Positions 47,801 through 54,862 of a stretch of 64,000 nt of DNA are shown one piece after another. Position numbers and translations under genes: made by a program. This DNA is from Lachnospiraceae bacterium (GTDB lineage: Bacteria; Bacillota; Clostridia; Lachnospirales; Lachnospiraceae): positions 103,681 to 167,680 of the forward strand of contig JAGBHK010000021.1 of assembly GCA_017935565.1 (NCBI GenBank). Direction: 5' to 3'. Positions within the stretch are counted from its first letter, which is position 1, and each line of letters opens with the position of its first letter. The notes beneath the pieces were generated by a model, which did not search any database, had not been told where the DNA came from, and worked only from the letters and a program-made list of their open reading frames with translations.

Positions 47801-49283
47801 AATATGTAATATATCCATCCATGGCATCTGTACCATATATGCTCTTTGCTGTAGCACTTCTTGCCCTGTCTAAATCTACTTTTATATAATTTCCTGTAGT
47901 TGCATCCTTTATATTAAGAGTTGCCTTAACATTCTTATAATCTACAATTTCTTCTGAAAAATATACACTGAACTTAATCTTGTCACCAACACCTGCATAT
48001 ACAGTACTTGGATCATTATCATCATTTGTATTATTCTTCATCATACTTCCCCACATACTTACCTTTTTAAGTTCTGGAGCAATAGTATCAAAGTATACCT
48101 TATCAACGCCTCTGTTACTTCCAGCCCAATTTAATGAATTACCTGCAAGGTCAGTAATCATAGATGTAGCATCAATGCCACAATCTGAAGTGTATAACGA
48201 ACCATCACCCTTATACAATGCAAGGTTGTATGATTTATTAGTCCAATCCTGATTTTTAGCAATCTCATCAAGATATATGTATGTTCCTGCACCACTTGGT
48301 CTACTGAATGAAAATACCATCTTATTTTCATAAACCTTAACAAGATTTGCTGTAATATAAGACGATGAATCGCCTTGCGAATTGGCAGCATTCTTGTAAT
48401 TAATCTTCAAAGTCGCATTATCAGCCTCTGTTCCTGCATAACGAATATTTTCGCTAAATTCTAATGTTATATATGCAGTTCCTGCTGTTGAGAAGCCATC
48501 TCCCCATCCTACTCTATTATTGCCATTCTTATCTGTTGATATATATGAGCCTGTTACTCTTGGTGCTACTTTATCAACCAAATAAAATACTGTGTTTTTA
48601 GAACCTGCATCACCACATGGACAACCTGAATTGTATACCTGATATCTAAGAATAGTGAATCCATTAAAACCGTTACTTTCACCCATATGCCAGCTATCAG
48701 AAATAAACTGACCACCATCATTTTGTGAAGCAGAATATGACTTCAATGATTTCATTATGCCAAGAACAGGACTGTCATTTCTAGCAAAACCTATGTTAAT
48801 CTTACCATAGTCCCACTTTTTCTTCCAATGATGCCAAAAACTTGAATGCTTGTCAGCTATAATTTCTGCCTGAAAATTAAGCTCAAGCTCACCATTTTTA
48901 TACAGGTCCATATTTCTTAAATCGCCATAATACCAATGATACCATCCATCAAAACCATAATCATCCGATGAATGACTTATTTTAGACATAGTAAGCGGTG
49001 AATCACCATCACATCTGTCATCTTTTATAAGCACAAAGCCATCATTAATATTGAGACCTCCGTTTTTAAGAACATACTTGTTCATAACTCCACTATTATC
49101 CTTAACTACAGCAGGAATAATATTATAATTATTTTTTTCCTTACTATATTCTACCGTTGTAGCAGCTTCCACCTCTTGAGGTTTCACTAAAATACCCGTT
49201 AGCGAACTTCCCACCAATCCAGCGGTCATAGCCATAATCAATTGAATACTTATACATCTTTTTAAAATTCTTTTTTTCTTCAC
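41820..49283 (-). CDS. Giant secreted multi-Ig-domain protein, 2487 aa
   Basis: A signal peptide (cleavage near VEA-ATT, residue 40) leads into a unique N-terminal domain rich in Trp/His/Tyr (YGFDGWYHWYYGD, SSFWHHWKKKWDYG) with a CPCGD element. About ten or more Ig-like modules follow, each opened by a D-x-x-AP type linker: VDKVAPRV (about 236), FDTIAPEL (399), MDSVAPVI (718), DLEAPIV (1934), IDNVAPIV (2034), IDKIAPVV (2144), DMQAPII (2313). Such modules occur in adhesins and large matrix proteins. There is no anchor at the C-terminus, so the protein is released or held by its partner. Start codon GTG, after AAGGAGG. It lies 38 bp after the TetR-type regulator gene, whose control it probably shares. 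Function unknown beyond a surface role. Confidence 0.85.
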   Translation of the reverse strand: MKKKRILKRCISIQLIMAMTAGLVGSSLTGILVKPQEVEAATTVEYSKEKNNYNIIPAVVKDNSGVMNKYVLKNGGLNINDGFVLIKDDRCDGDSPLTMSKISHSSDDYGFDGWYHWYYGDLRNMDLYKNGELELNFQAEIIADKHSSFWHHWKKKWDYGKINIGFARNDSPVLGIMKSLKSYSASQNDGGQFISDSWHMGESNGFNGFTILRYQVYNSGCPCGDAGSKNTVFYLVDKVAPRVTGSYISTDKNGNNRVGWGDGFSTAGTAYITLEFSENIRYAGTEADNATLKINYKNAANSQGDSSSYITANLVKVYENKMVFSFSRPSGAGTYIYLDEIAKNQDWTNKSYNLALYKGDGSLYTSDCGIDATSMITDLAGNSLNWAGSNRGVDKVYFDTIAPELKKVSMWGSMMKNNTNDDNDPSTVYAGVGDKIKFSVYFSEEIVDYKNVKATLNIKDATTGNYIKVDLDRARSATAKSIYGTDAMDGYITYFDFKQLTITDNMIPDGELIKITAIEGLGSAKDKRGNALKSFNISSIAPQQQETLDNIPPVSETTLTKSDGETIYSAISAGDTIFTIPLTIKDGTQLLDSSGNVIYSLSAANKAKYMSGVSNYGAFSLMIGNESKKFEYCVNTSQNITGNEKWLAGNSTISSKENKYKLLQLGEGNVVYLHIKLYEGVDYGFNETDGTMFTGTVKVYAKDYAGNQSTQSYTVKHKMDSVAPVIRINSASTLDIDYTGLKSTFTTGFNVSDMYGVKEIKYYWNDDAANAVTLDSEGIMDKSSDYTVSIDTPFEENSNIGRTGTHKLTVLIEDFGGNTATASRSYYFEFTKPNVNFEIGENSIDKPFTTPKISIEPATGGEKDTSYSSMVLFKVGDAPSNISYDYMYYAFVLKEDQAVDIFAGMDNINTYPHAGCWYLVYGNVENDKEGLYCHDSVDSQVIKEWIMEQYGIVEMTFVATPDINYNADDLSFTVARSDFKTETMYIANDAKFTYVLNDILNDEGVSIRGNLINGADGVNYMHTVPTLDNASIDISIYNANDETSDIDFGFAAFDSSKSYIELYKSGETETPIYTWPLSAVENQSLVIPEGIVDTSTAYWLELVLCDIEGNTYAYEVGEYYDVDLRTNDIVLDSYFKTYAYVPGTAEDYTNRTIYARQDANLSSGEEYTDFTVALNEVPVDWTCDPLVREEGEHQIGFYYKRAKYMYDVVENTTIKIYNAADENGEDNAIIVDGEDDYNIYYTPVLVDEFDENSYGTLDAKVLPLKAGDNTIVFEIVNTNGTITKKTMNIYADTKACEFEIKSDKTILREIITPEYDITIADRDIEFRDFNKTPSDSYTYTSEGEKVFYAYDTVGTMYVVEYDIVDVDGDAPWHLYVSDSSWSDYYSGHNLFIMYVNVTDNGLMSIDDLSITFDEEYSKLLLGLTDEDVAAAKEADSSYVPSVTIDVPVCLEKDENGDYIPWESYDTKYYGIYRTEVSEVIEDAEDGGWSTYSLEIYGTFKYDPSIPENTYAERTMYVTATDRNGNGRTESYTIDNIPNKKPELRIGGKDENGEFSYDYDFDTDGSMGVYSENIPITKILSYGGTEIEYHYNDWNNFNYFYSTLPMINADGIYDITFTDLFGQDFTQELYVNLFGTTDIQFEYSETEYTNNDVTVSAKTLLDGDTIVSITGVAGTENVVGAINTDDATQASIIMPANGTVTVTTALGKTHTVRVVNIDKVIEPVTYVMSYVDAYEPEFEEGSEDTILNEVTFTIKCDEDIEGVNGPLEYTFKKGVAKGSTYTFEYVDVAGNVGSTTVTLPYNILPEQVPEVDEEAPEYEINLYAMRNNTYKYVASGSQQEDATGLGSALQEYVAQAYALEFVIEDANIVKLVVKAKGAAAPTSYFDSSDEIDGVKVVGDYIYITKNNVEFDIYLIDAVDNVTSYKGVNITSIDLEAPIVTINKTAKKNDNGDNYVQAEYVVDNGEFIISLDPDAYSMFDEETYEDEFFGTGNDITYYYHRYYKDIYENGENQFVYKDIYGNKGVAVIEIQGIDNVAPIVLSTKWYGTTANGLPSNSNMVNNDVTAVMAISKVVNKVNLYYYDDTANNHIGAPVGENADVYATFNGTRVSLTYVENCDKTIVAEIFASSGGKTVYKEFAPISCIDKIAPVVNITSETLSDDKLSKEIKFISDEDTVVMEDNSAYKNAFSKEHTLTFVDCGEYVVEFTDKAGNVTEYTLTINDIDDMVIDLKYSLASDGSNSTDEPLDLDLSLGDTVYIMSNKDANIEVDGVTKNVTAGAWNKFVLSNKSGYCLVKAEDISTGNIISENLSVKIKDMQAPIISFTTNTICVNENMTLDMINVLIKSGVTVSDDRDGDMTEFSVSGMPLVVSEGLYVITYSAIDKAGNVGTNIRTLYICGENTPLIAVNGETAIPYGTTVVNGLTIDFEVFQINEPVVVKWKAGKKTTGQMKNGANLVTSSSFEVPEEGFYTIYIRTQSRQEIITYIYVEE

Positions 49284-49321
49284 ATTGATTCCTCCTTCTT
49301 TGTTTTTTTATCTATATAAAT

Positions 49322-50008
49322 TTATACATCTCCAATAGCATCTTCGTTATTCCTTTTAACATAGGCCATAAATTCATCAAGAACCCTTCTTCCCTCTTCT
49401 CGATAATCATTTTTTAATATAGTTTCAATAACTTTCCTTCGCTCGTCAGGTTCAATCTCATATATTTTCAATAAACTATCCAAAGTTACTGTAATCTTTT
49501 TTTCAAGAGTAAATCTTTCATTTGAAGGAACTCTAATTATTCCGCCTTCTACTGATGAAGCGATATTTTCAACATCTTTGAAATCTCTCATTGTCCATTC
49601 TGGTAAATATTCATGAAAAATGCGAAAATTCTTTCTATATGTCCATTCTTTAATATGTTCTAATGTCATCGGCGAATTATATGCCGCCTGATAGAAATCT
49701 CTAGCCGTATCACTTTCGTCGCAAATAGCTATCTGAATAGAAACCTCTGAACAGTATCTTTCAAGATTTGACATATTATTCTGTTCCATTTTTGTTATAA
49801 TATTCCATTGAAAATCTGTAAGCATTTTTACCAATTCATACAACAAATGCTCCTTTGTAGGAAAATGAAAGGTTAAGTTTCCCTTGCTTATGCCTAATTC
49901 ATTAGCCAACGCTGTAGTTGATGACCCTGAATATCCATTTTCCAAAAACATTTTCGTTCCAACCGAAATAATTTGTAATTTAGTATTTCCTTTATTTTTT
50001 TGCTCCAT
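49322..50008 (-). CDS. TetR/AcrR-family transcriptional regulator
   Basis: A 228-aa regulator with an N-terminal TetR helix-turn-helix: KLQIISVGTKMFLENGYSGSS, then TTALANELGISKGNLTFHFPTKEHLL (residues about 30-55). The ligand-binding half is divergent and does not reveal an inducer. Its promoter (50054-50082) is bracketed by two palindromes built on AGTACG(C/T)GTACT, the kind of site a TetR dimer binds, so autoregulation is expected. The two giant surface-protein genes follow without a terminator, and the three are likely one operon. Confidence 0.9.
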   Translation of the reverse strand: MEQKNKGNTKLQIISVGTKMFLENGYSGSSTTALANELGISKGNLTFHFPTKEHLLYELVKMLTDFQWNIITKMEQNNMSNLERYCSEVSIQIAICDESDTARDFYQAAYNSPMTLEHIKEWTYRKNFRIFHEYLPEWTMRDFKDVENIASSVEGGIIRVPSNERFTLEKKITVTLDSLLKIYEIEPDERRKVIETILKNDYREEGRRVLDEFMAYVKRNNEDAIGDV

Positions 50009-50041
50009 AGTTTTTTCTCCATATTGTATGTCACGTATACT

Positions 50042-50053
50042 AGTACGTGTACT
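50042..50053. promoter_or_regulatory. Operator O1 of the TetR-type regulator
   Basis: AGTACGTGTACT, a 12-bp palindrome with a mismatched centre, directly downstream of the -10 box, over the expected transcription start. Confidence 0.65.
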
Positions 50054-50082
50054 ATTTTATCATACAATGCTATAACGTACAA
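50054..50082 (-). promoter_or_regulatory. SigA promoter of the tetR-giant protein operon
   Basis: On the minus strand TTGTAC, 17-bp spacer, TAAAAT. The -35 touches operator O2 and the -10 abuts operator O1. Confidence 0.7.
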
Positions 50083-50098
50083 TAGTACGCGTACTATT
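50081..50098. promoter_or_regulatory. Operator O2 of the TetR-type regulator
   Basis: AATAGTACGCGTACTATT is a perfect 18-bp palindrome sharing the AGTACGyGTACTATTTT core with O1, 42 bp away, and overlapping the -35 box. Confidence 0.7.
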
Positions 50099-50113
50099 TT
50101 TTAAAAAAATACA

Positions 50114-50155
50114 ATAAAAAACCATAAGTGTAAACTATATATTTACACTTATGGT
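50114..50155 (-). terminator. Intrinsic terminator of glgA
   Basis: Perfect 14-bp arms (50121-50134 and 50142-50155) with a 7-nt loop, followed on the minus strand by T6, 22 bp after the glgA stop. Confidence 0.9.
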
Positions 50156-50177
50156 TAAATGGTAATTTTTGCATCTT

Positions 50178-51623
50178 CTACCAACCTAAAAGATTTCTAT
50201 AAATCTCTTCGTATCTCTTTGCAGAAGTTGTCCAAGAGAAGTCAGTCATCATACCTCTATCGACAATTTTATTCCATTCTCTCTTTTTATTATAATATAC
50301 ATGCATTGCATAACGAATAGTATTAAGCATCTCATGAGCGTTATAATTTGCAAAAGAGAATCCTGTTCCCTTGCTCTCATACTCATTGTATGGTTCAACT
50401 GTATCTCTAAGACCACCTGTTTCTCTAACAATTGGAACTGTACCATATCTTAAACTCATAAGCTGGCTAAGTCCACATGGTTCAAAGAGGGATGGCATTA
50501 AAAACGCATCACATGAAGCATAAATTCTATGAGACATTTCTTCTGAGTAGTAAATATGTGCAGAAACCTTGTTTCCATACTTCCAATCAAAATGTCTAAA
50601 CATATTCTCATACTTCTCTTCGCCTGTACCAAGAACAACTATCTGAACATCTTCCTGACATAACTCGTCCATAATGTATGCTATAAGGTCAAATCCCTTT
50701 TGGTCAGTAAGTCTGGATACAATACCAATCATAAACTTCTTGTCATCAACTTCGAGACCTAAATCCTGCTGCAACTGGCGCTTATTAACCTTCTTGTCTT
50801 TTCTAAATGTATCAACATTATAATTCTTTGTTATATACTTATCTGTTTCAGGATTATATTCATCATAATCAATACCATTTACAATACCATACAATGAATT
50901 ACTTCTAGCCCTCATAAGCCCATCAAGTTTTTCACCATAGAACTCTGTCTGAATCTCTTTGGCATATGTATCACTAACAGTTGTCACAACATCTGCATAT
51001 GCAATACCACCTTTTAAAAGATTCGCATCCTGATAGAATCCTAACTTATCAGGTGTCATATAGTAATCAGACAATCCAGCAATATCTCTAACAGTTTTTG
51101 CATCCCAAACACCCTGGAATTTTAAATTATGAATAGTCATAATAGACTTAATTCCTTGATAAAATGATCCTTGCGCAAAACTATCCTTCAAATATACTGG
51201 AACAAGGCCTGTCTGCCAATCATGACAATGAATAATATCAGGTCTAAAGTCAACTACTGGCAAAATCGACAATGCTGCTCTTGAAAAGAATGCAAACTTC
51301 TCAATATCATAACAAATATCACCATAAGGTTTGTCACCACTGAAATAATATTCATTATCAATGAAATAAATAGTTACTCCATCATATACTGTTTTGAAAA
51401 CACCTACATACTGTGTTCTCCACGCTAAATCCATATAAAAGTGAGTAATATATTCCAAATCACCAATAAACTTTTCTTTCATACATTTATATTTTGGAAT
51501 AATAACCCTACAATCAATCTCATTCTTATCAAAACTTTTTGGCAAAGACCCCACAACGTCTGCTAAACCACCTGTTTTTATAAAAGGGACTGACTCAGAT
51601 GCAATAAATAAAACTTTCTTCAT
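50178..51623 (-). CDS. glgA: Glycogen (starch) synthase, ADP-glucose type
   Basis: A 481-aa GT5 glycosyltransferase that elongates alpha-1,4-glucan from ADP-glucose. It starts KKVLFIASESVPFIKTGGLADVVGSLPK, carrying the KTGGL nucleotide-sugar motif. Other marks are CHDWQTGLVPVYL, MTIHNLKFQG, GIVSRLTDQKGFDL and the C-terminal FLMPSLFEPCGLSQLMSLRYGTVP. Other glycogen genes are not in the window. It has its own promoter and terminator, so it is a single-gene unit. Confidence 0.96.
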   Translation of the reverse strand: MKKVLFIASESVPFIKTGGLADVVGSLPKSFDKNEIDCRVIIPKYKCMKEKFIGDLEYITHFYMDLAWRTQYVGVFKTVYDGVTIYFIDNEYYFSGDKPYGDICYDIEKFAFFSRAALSILPVVDFRPDIIHCHDWQTGLVPVYLKDSFAQGSFYQGIKSIMTIHNLKFQGVWDAKTVRDIAGLSDYYMTPDKLGFYQDANLLKGGIAYADVVTTVSDTYAKEIQTEFYGEKLDGLMRARSNSLYGIVNGIDYDEYNPETDKYITKNYNVDTFRKDKKVNKRQLQQDLGLEVDDKKFMIGIVSRLTDQKGFDLIAYIMDELCQEDVQIVVLGTGEEKYENMFRHFDWKYGNKVSAHIYYSEEMSHRIYASCDAFLMPSLFEPCGLSQLMSLRYGTVPIVRETGGLRDTVEPYNEYESKGTGFSFANYNAHEMLNTIRYAMHVYYNKKREWNKIVDRGMMTDFSWTTSAKRYEEIYRNLLGW

Positions 51624-51695
51624 GCAATATGCCTCCTAAAACGCTATAATACAATCCTAAATATTCAATTTAACGACCGCTTTATTAATAAATCT

Positions 51696-51724
51696 ATTAT
51701 ACCAAAAAACATTAATAATATAAA
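51696..51724 (-). promoter_or_regulatory. Putative promoter of glgA
   Basis: TTTATA, 17-bp spacer, TATAAT with an extended -10 (TGG before it) on the minus strand, about 75 nt before the glgA ATG. Confidence 0.55.
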
Positions 51725-51741
51725 GCACTTTTTTATAAGAT

Positions 51742-51969
51742 GACAGATTTTTATTTATTTTAATAACATTCCCGTATTACTAGAAGATTATTATTTTCCT
51801 AATCACAGCAAGATAAAAATGATATTAAACTTCGCATACACAAACTCGTAGTCTTCGCCTACTCAAACAGTGTGTATTGCGAAGTTACATTAATTATCTT
51901 GCTGTGATTGGAAAATTACATAATCTTCTAGATATACGTACACGTTATTAAAATAAATAAAAATCTGTC
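51742..51969. repeat. 228-bp imperfect inverted repeat (fold-back element)
   Basis: The two arms, each about 100 bp, are near-complementary. The outer 26 bp (GACAGATTTTTATTTATT... and its complement) are perfect, the inner parts are mostly conserved (TCTAGAAGATTAT, AATCACAGCAAGATAA, AACTTCGCA, ACACA), and a central loop of about 28 nt holds a small CGTAG/CCTAC-type hairpin. It fills most of the 378-bp gap between glgA and spo0A (51624-52001) and contains no plausible gene. It resembles a miniature inverted-repeat element. No clear target-site duplication is visible, though flanking bases (TTATA) extend the symmetry slightly. Confidence 0.85.
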
Positions 51970-52001
51970 TATCTATAAATAATTTTAAACTTATAAAATA
52001 A

Positions 52002-52787
52002 TTATTTGTATTCCAATCTTATTTTATCTGCTATAAGCGCTATAAACTCTGAATTTGTTGGTTTTCCTTTTCCTGCGTTTATTGTATATCCAAATAATGA
52101 TTCAATTGTATCCATATTTCCTCTTGAAAAAGCCACTTCTATAGCATGTCTTATGGCTCTTTCTACTCGGCTCGAAGTACTTTTATGCATCTTTGCAATT
52201 TCTGGATATAATATTTTTGTAATACCGTTTAATACAGTACTATCATTAACAGCCATAATAATGGCATCTCTTAAATAATGATATCCTAAAATATGCGCTG
52301 GCACACCCACCTCATGAATTATCTTGGTCACATCAGTTTCTAAATTTCTTTCACCATTTACATCTATATTTTCAACAACTTTCGATTTACTAATCAAATT
52401 TTTCTTATTACCCTGAACACTCTTAATCTTATTAATAACCATATCGCTGTCAAATGGCTTCATAATATAATAGTTTGCCCCCATTTTAAATGCATCCTCA
52501 GTTATTGTTTCCTGTCCAATGGCACTCATAACAATGAATTTAGGAATTTTAGTCAAATTATTGTCCTTATTAACCTTTTCCATAAGGCTTATTCCATCCA
52601 TTTTCGGCATAATAATATCCAAAAGGACAATATCCGGTTTTTCCTTTTTGATAATATCATACATTTCTTCGCCATTTTTTGCCTTTCCGACAACATTCAA
52701 ATCCTCATCTTGAGAAATATAATCATCAAGAATCCTCAATATTCTTTCGTTGTCGTCTGCGATTGCCACATTTAATTTTCCTTCCAT
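52002..52787 (-). CDS. spo0A: Sporulation master regulator Spo0A
   Basis: A 261-aa response regulator. The receiver domain has ADDNERIL (acidic pocket), phospho-acceptor Asp in [12 protein letters not shown] (about residue 56), the SAIG Thr/Ser switch and the MKPFD lysine. The C-terminal DNA-binding domain is highly conserved: [36 protein letters not shown] and [24 protein letters not shown]. It controls entry into sporulation and stationary-phase genes, often including solvent, toxin or motility genes. Single gene here; the SpoIV B protease gene that often precedes it is not present, and dinB is divergent. Confidence 0.97.
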   Translation of the reverse strand: MEGKLNVAIADDNERILRILDDYISQDEDLNVVGKAKNGEEMYDIIKKEKPDIVLLDIIMPKMDGISLMEKVNKDNNLTKIPKFIVMSAIGQETITEDAFKMGANYYIMKPFDSDMVINKIKSVQGNKKNLISKSKVVENIDVNGERNLETDVTKIIHEVGVPAHILGYHYLRDAIIMAVNDSTVLNGITKILYPEIAKMHKSTSSRVERAIRHAIEVAFSRGNMDTIESLFGYTINAGKGKPTNSEFIALIADKIRLEYK

Positions 52788-52923
52788 CTTTTTTCCTCCA
52801 TTATTAACTATTGTTTTTTACTGTCAAAAATAGTAAAACTAACTCCAAAAAAGATGTTAAATCTTGTAGATAAATATAGTATAATATTTATGTAAAAAAT
52901 TTGTAAAATGAAAGGAATTGGAT

Positions 52924-54129
52924 ATGGCAAAGAAAATTATATTTCATATAGATGTAAATTCAGCGTTTCTGTCTTGGGAAGCATTACGCCTTCTTGAAAA
53001 CGGATATGAAACGGATATCCGAACAATTCCTTCTATTATAGGTGGTGACAGAGAAAAGCGACACGGTATCGTTTTAGCTAAGTCAACACCTGCAAAAAAG
53101 TATGGAATCGTGACCGCTGAGCCTATAACTCAAGCCTTAAAAAAATACCCTGACTTGGCTATATTTCCATCTCACTATGACTATTACCACAAATGTTCTG
53201 TCGCATTTATGGACATATTAAAACGCTTCGCTCCTGTTGTCGAAAAATACAGTATTGACGAGGCATTCTGCGATATGACCGGAACTGAAGGTTTATACGG
53301 TGATTTAGTTGAATTCGCTCATAAAATCAAGGACACAATATACAATGAATTAGGATTTACCGTAAATGTCGGTGTTTCTACCAACAAATTATTAGCTAAA
53401 ATGGCATCTGATTTTAAAAAGCCAAATATGGTACATACATTATTTCCAGAAGAAATCCCCGAAAAATTATGGCCATTGCCAGTAAATGATTTGTTTTTTG
53501 TAGGAAAATCAAGTTATAACAAATTACATAACTTAGGAATCAATACTATCGGCGAACTGGCTAAAATGGATTTAAATATATTAAAATACCACTTTGGCAA
53601 GCAGGGAGAAACCTTTTATAACTTCGCAAATGGTATTGCTGCCGACATTTTAGATATACACGAGCCACAAAATAAAGGCTATAGCAATGCTATTACATTG
53701 CCCTATGATGTAACAGACAAAGCTGCCGCTCATCAAGTACTACTGTCCTTATGCGAAATTACAAGTTCAAGAATTCGTGCTGATAAAGCCTTTGTAAATG
53801 TGGTTGGCGTACAGATTGTGGATAATGAATTTAATAAAACTTCAAAGCAAATGACTCTAAACCGCTCCACAAATGTAACTGACGAAATATATAATAATGT
53901 AATTGACTTATTTGATAAATTATGGAACAAGCAACCAATTAGATTACTTAGCGTTAATACTTCCAAAGCAACGACAAACGACTATAATCAGCTTAATTTT
54001 TTCGATAGTGATAAACATGATAAACTACGAGATTTAGATAATGCAATTGACAAGATTAGGGATAAATACGGCGATAAATCCATTGTTAGGGCTACTTTAG
54101 TCAATTCAGAAATAAAAGCACGAAAATAA
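52924..54129 (+). CDS. dinB: DNA polymerase IV (Y-family)
   Basis: A 401-aa translesion polymerase. FHIDVNSAFLSWEA carries the first catalytic Asp, KYSIDEAFCDMT the second acidic pair (about residue 115). Palm, fingers, thumb (helix-hairpin-helix near 180) and little finger are present. The C-terminus has a beta-clamp motif QLNFFDSD. Start at ATG seven bases after AAAGGA; a TTG two codons earlier is an alternative. No LexA-type box is visible upstream, in contrast to recA. Confidence 0.95.
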   Translation: MAKKIIFHIDVNSAFLSWEALRLLENGYETDIRTIPSIIGGDREKRHGIVLAKSTPAKKYGIVTAEPITQALKKYPDLAIFPSHYDYYHKCSVAFMDILKRFAPVVEKYSIDEAFCDMTGTEGLYGDLVEFAHKIKDTIYNELGFTVNVGVSTNKLLAKMASDFKKPNMVHTLFPEEIPEKLWPLPVNDLFFVGKSSYNKLHNLGINTIGELAKMDLNILKYHFGKQGETFYNFANGIAADILDIHEPQNKGYSNAITLPYDVTDKAAAHQVLLSLCEITSSRIRADKAFVNVVGVQIVDNEFNKTSKQMTLNRSTNVTDEIYNNVIDLFDKLWNKQPIRLLSVNTSKATTNDYNQLNFFDSDKHDKLRDLDNAIDKIRDKYGDKSIVRATLVNSEIKARK

Positions 54130-54140
54130 CTTTTCGTGCT
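54117..54140. terminator. Bidirectional terminator between dinB and the lipoprotein gene
   Basis: Arms AGCACGAAAA (54117-54126) and TTTTCGTGCT (54131-54140), 4-nt loop, T-rich on both strands. The dinB stop codon is in the loop. Confidence 0.75.
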
Positions 54141-54156
54141 TAATTTCTTAAAAACA

Positions 54157-54804
54157 TTAATATCTCCTTGTATACAAATATTCGTAAATAACCTTCCATT
54201 CTCCTTTGTATTTAGCCAAATACAATACTATTTCATATTCATTATGACCACCCCAAGAATTATTCATCAAATAATCTTCATAACTCTCACCATGTTGTTT
54301 TATATATTCTTCTTTAGTCATACCAAATTCATCATAATCAACTCTAACTTCTGAAAAATTATAATCAACATTTTCCTTCACCTTATATGCGCAAACTTTA
54401 CCAATTTTGTTATAGTCAATTTGCGCTATATATCTATTATCTTCTGCAATTAGTTCTTTTATATCATTAAGGGAAACTACAATTTCTTCTTTTAGTTCAG
54501 TTTTTATGCTCGGAACAGATACAGCAACAACACCAGGCACTCTATCATTAACAACTCCCTCTTGCGATTTAGTTAAACTATCTATATCACCGAAACATTC
54601 TTTGAATGGATGAACAGAGTATTTTTCCATTTCATTAATATCAAATTTTTCATATGCAGCAAGATATGCTCTAGCCACCTCTTCGGCGTTAGGAACATCT
54701 GTATCATATTCCACCTTATAGCTTTTATCTCCACATGATCCAAGAAATATCATCGAAAACATTGATATAATAAGTAATAATAACTTCTTATATATTTTTT
54801 TCAT
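54157..54804 (-). CDS. Predicted lipoprotein of unknown function
   Basis: A 215-aa protein with a lipoprotein signal (LLLLIISMFSMIFLGSC; lipid-modified Cys about residue 24). The mature part begins with a helical region (NAEEVARAYLAAYEKFDINEMEKY) reminiscent of small NTF2-like or DUF4878-type domains, with two halves of mixed helix and strand ending in EWKVIYEYLYTRRY. I cannot assign a function. It is transcribed toward dinB and follows the AspT-like transporter gene across a terminator. Confidence 0.75.
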   Translation of the reverse strand: MKKIYKKLLLLIISMFSMIFLGSCGDKSYKVEYDTDVPNAEEVARAYLAAYEKFDINEMEKYSVHPFKECFGDIDSLTKSQEGVVNDRVPGVVAVSVPSIKTELKEEIVVSLNDIKELIAEDNRYIAQIDYNKIGKVCAYKVKENVDYNFSEVRVDYDEFGMTKEEYIKQHGESYEDYLMNNSWGGHNEYEIVLYLAKYKGEWKVIYEYLYTRRY

Positions 54805-54825
54805 AAGTACCCCTTTCTAAACTAT

Positions 54826-54852
54826 AAAAAGCAAGAAGTTTACACCTCTTGC
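54826..54852 (-). terminator. Terminator of the AspT-like transporter gene
   Basis: GCAAGAAGT (54831-54839) pairs with the complementary segment at 54844-54852 (one G-T pair), followed on the minus strand by T5. Confidence 0.75.
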
Positions 54853-54862
54853 CTTTTATTTA

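Noticed and set aside
51742..51969. Inverted repeat as an insertion sequence
   Set aside because: Too short for a transposase, no open frame and no clear target duplication; kept as an unclassified repeat.
52788..52923. Spo0A-box or SigH promoter at spo0A
   Set aside because: TGTCAAA differs from the TGTCGAA box, and the TTGACA near it would place the start inside the ribosome site; evidence too weak to list.
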